Of a DNA stretch of 30,456 nt, positions 29,659 through 30,456 are shown piece by piece. Both the position numbers and the translations under genes were made by a program. Numbering within the stretch: the first letter of the stretch is position 1; the number at the start of each line of letters is the position of its first letter. The DNA comes from a virus. Below the pieces are notes generated by a model. The model saw nothing but the letters and a program-made list of their open reading frames with translations. It was not told where the DNA came from and searched no databases. The stretch spans positions 1-30,456 of the IMG/VR virus record IMGVR_UViG_3300030102_000212, one strand, 5' to 3'.

Positions 29659-29805
29659 TCAACCCCCATCTTTTGGTCTGGTCGCGTTGACAAGCTGCCA
29701 CGCAAGCTCATGTATGTGAGATTCACTCTCTCCTTCTTCGCACGCCCAGATAATCTGATTGATTAGCAGAATGAGGGTAGCGCGTTCTTCTAATTCTGAC
29801 TCCAT
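29659..29805 (-). CDS. 48-residue acidic protein of unknown function
   Basis: A short frame in the gap between two small genes: ATG at 29805 one base after the preceding TGA, stop TGA at 29659-29661. The product is acidic and helical (ESELEERATLILLINQIIW, HIHELAWQLVNAT) with one Cys. GGGGGTTGA stands directly before the ATG, exactly as before the next gene, which supports translation. I do not recognise a family. Confidence 0.6.
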   Translation of the reverse strand: MESELEERATLILLINQIIWACEEGESESHIHELAWQLVNATRPKDGG

Positions 29806-29806
29806 A

Positions 29807-30262
29807 TCAACCCCCTAACCGCTTGATTTCAGCATCAATATAGAACCGGATCTTCTTCGCATCGCGTAGCTCGTCGCTGTGAGATGACTGCCCATAACGG
29901 TACGCAGCGCGGAATATCTCACCGATTTGTGCATTCATGTTTTTGTAAGAGATAAGATCTTGCAGTTCTGCTGCACCTTCAGGCAGCTCGTAGTATGAAG
30001 CAGTGCTTCCGTCAGACACGGAAGGCTCGGTGCTAATGCCTTGTTGCGTATGCTTGAGGTTGTCTGGGATGAAGTTCTTAGACCTCACAACGGGTTTGGT
30101 TGGTCTATTCATCTTCCATTTGCGTAGCCACTTACCAGCGTAGCTCTCGCTTACGCCGACTTCAGCAGCTAGGACTTCGGGTCTAGTATCTCCGTTCTTG
30201 TCTAGATACTCAGTCACCATCGCCCCCTTTACCGCTTTGCGGTTGTACTTCCGTTTTGCCAT
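29807..30262 (-). CDS. HTH protein with DUF3310-like C-terminal domain
   Basis: A 151-residue protein in two parts. The N-terminal 60 residues are basic with a helix-turn-helix (PEVLAAEVGVSESYAGKWLR). Residues about 90-149 (YYELPEGAAELQDLISYKNM, IGEIFRAAYRYGQ, RDAKKIRFYIDAEIKRL) follow the layout of the DUF3310 family, which includes the T7 gp1.7 nucleotide kinase. The pairing suggests a DNA-binding regulator built on that scaffold, or an enzyme with a DNA-binding arm; the family link is by eye only. GGAGAAC lies four bases before the ATG, within the end of the VRR-NUC gene. Confidence 0.6.
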   Translation of the reverse strand: MAKRKYNRKAVKGAMVTEYLDKNGDTRPEVLAAEVGVSESYAGKWLRKWKMNRPTKPVVRSKNFIPDNLKHTQQGISTEPSVSDGSTASYYELPEGAAELQDLISYKNMNAQIGEIFRAAYRYGQSSHSDELRDAKKIRFYIDAEIKRLGG

Positions 30263-30263
30263 T

Positions 30264-30456
30264 TCAGTTCTCCATAAGTAAGTCAGACACGTCGTGCATG
30301 TTTGACTCGTTTACTACCAGCGCGATCCCTTTGCTGGCGTCTATTTCATCTAAGTTCTTTTGCTGTAACGCCGTTACTTTCCCTTTACCGGCTTTACATT
30401 CGATACCAAAGAACTTTCCTTTGTAGCACCCAACGATGTCAGGCACGCCGCTCTTG
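30264..30456 (-). CDS. VRR-NUC-type nuclease (partial, N-terminus outside the window)
   Basis: The frame is open to the right window edge, so only the C-terminal 63 residues are seen. SGVPDIVGCYKGKFFGIECK followed by KGKVTALQQKNLDEI is the core of the VRR-NUC nuclease domain: Asp in PDI, then E and K in IECK, then a Gln, as in PD-(D/E)XK enzymes. Family members act as structure-specific nucleases or Holliday-junction resolvases, which fits the replication and recombination operon. The last codons contain the ribosome site of the next gene. Confidence 0.75.
   Translation of the reverse strand, partial: KSGVPDIVGCYKGKFFGIECKAGKGKVTALQQKNLDEIDASKGIALVVNESNMHDVSDLLMEN

Overview
The window is a 30.5 kb piece of a tailed double-stranded DNA bacteriophage. 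The evidence is a GH24 lysozyme with a 3-TM holin beside it, a run of virion-type proteins, one giant 2147-residue protein of the ejection/polyvalent kind, and a complete phage replication set (family A DNA polymerase, primase-helicase, SSB, SNF2-type helicase, three nuclease-like proteins). Protein style (GG-x-V and GEYVLP motifs, a 2OG-Fe(II) oxygenase, the family A polymerase variant) matches uncultured marine podovirus-like phages. That assignment is an inference. Base composition by eye is near-balanced, not the strongly AT-rich composition of SAR11 phages. No host gene, tRNA, integrase, insertion sequence or CRISPR array was seen. Terminase, portal and capsid genes are not here and presumably lie beyond the left edge.

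Layout: two convergent gene blocks. Positions 1-18266 are all on the + strand: the tail end of an unidentified gene, two small unknown genes, a 2OG-Fe(II) oxygenase, small unknowns, a lysis cassette (1520-3313) with four consecutive membrane proteins followed by lysozyme, and then virion proteins of increasing size (3313-18266) ending in the giant protein with an HEMGH zinc-peptidase motif. Positions 18302-30456 are all on the - strand and read right to left: VRR-NUC nuclease (cut by the window edge), an HTH + DUF3310-like protein, three small genes, DNA polymerase, a membrane-anchored unknown, a Cas4/RecB-like nuclease, an HNH-like basic protein, a 33-residue membrane peptide, SNF2-type helicase, a small unknown, an excisionase-like HTH protein, a Cys-cluster protein, SSB, primase-helicase, a second HTH protein and a terminal small gene. 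The two blocks meet at 18267-18342, which holds nested inverted repeats and a possible terminator for the - strand operon. Both blocks are very tightly packed with stop/start overlaps (TAATG, TGATG, TAGTG, GTGA). No stretch of 300 bases lacks a gene. The largest gaps are 86 bp (21690-21775) and 73 bp (25568-25640), and both contain potential RNA hairpins.

How the parts fit: the AEP-type primase-helicase opens and primes DNA, PolA copies it, SSB coats single strands, and the SNF2-type helicase with the VRR-NUC, Cas4-like and HNH-like proteins probably handles recombination, resolution or host-DNA breakdown. Several replication proteins end in acidic tails, as T7 replisome proteins do. The most intriguing feature is that the SSB tail sequence (SVLDEWFDD) reappears almost unchanged at the N-terminus of a membrane-anchored protein encoded directly after PolA. 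On the virion side, an exact 18-residue periodic QFN repeat and a family of shared GG-x-V motifs stand out.
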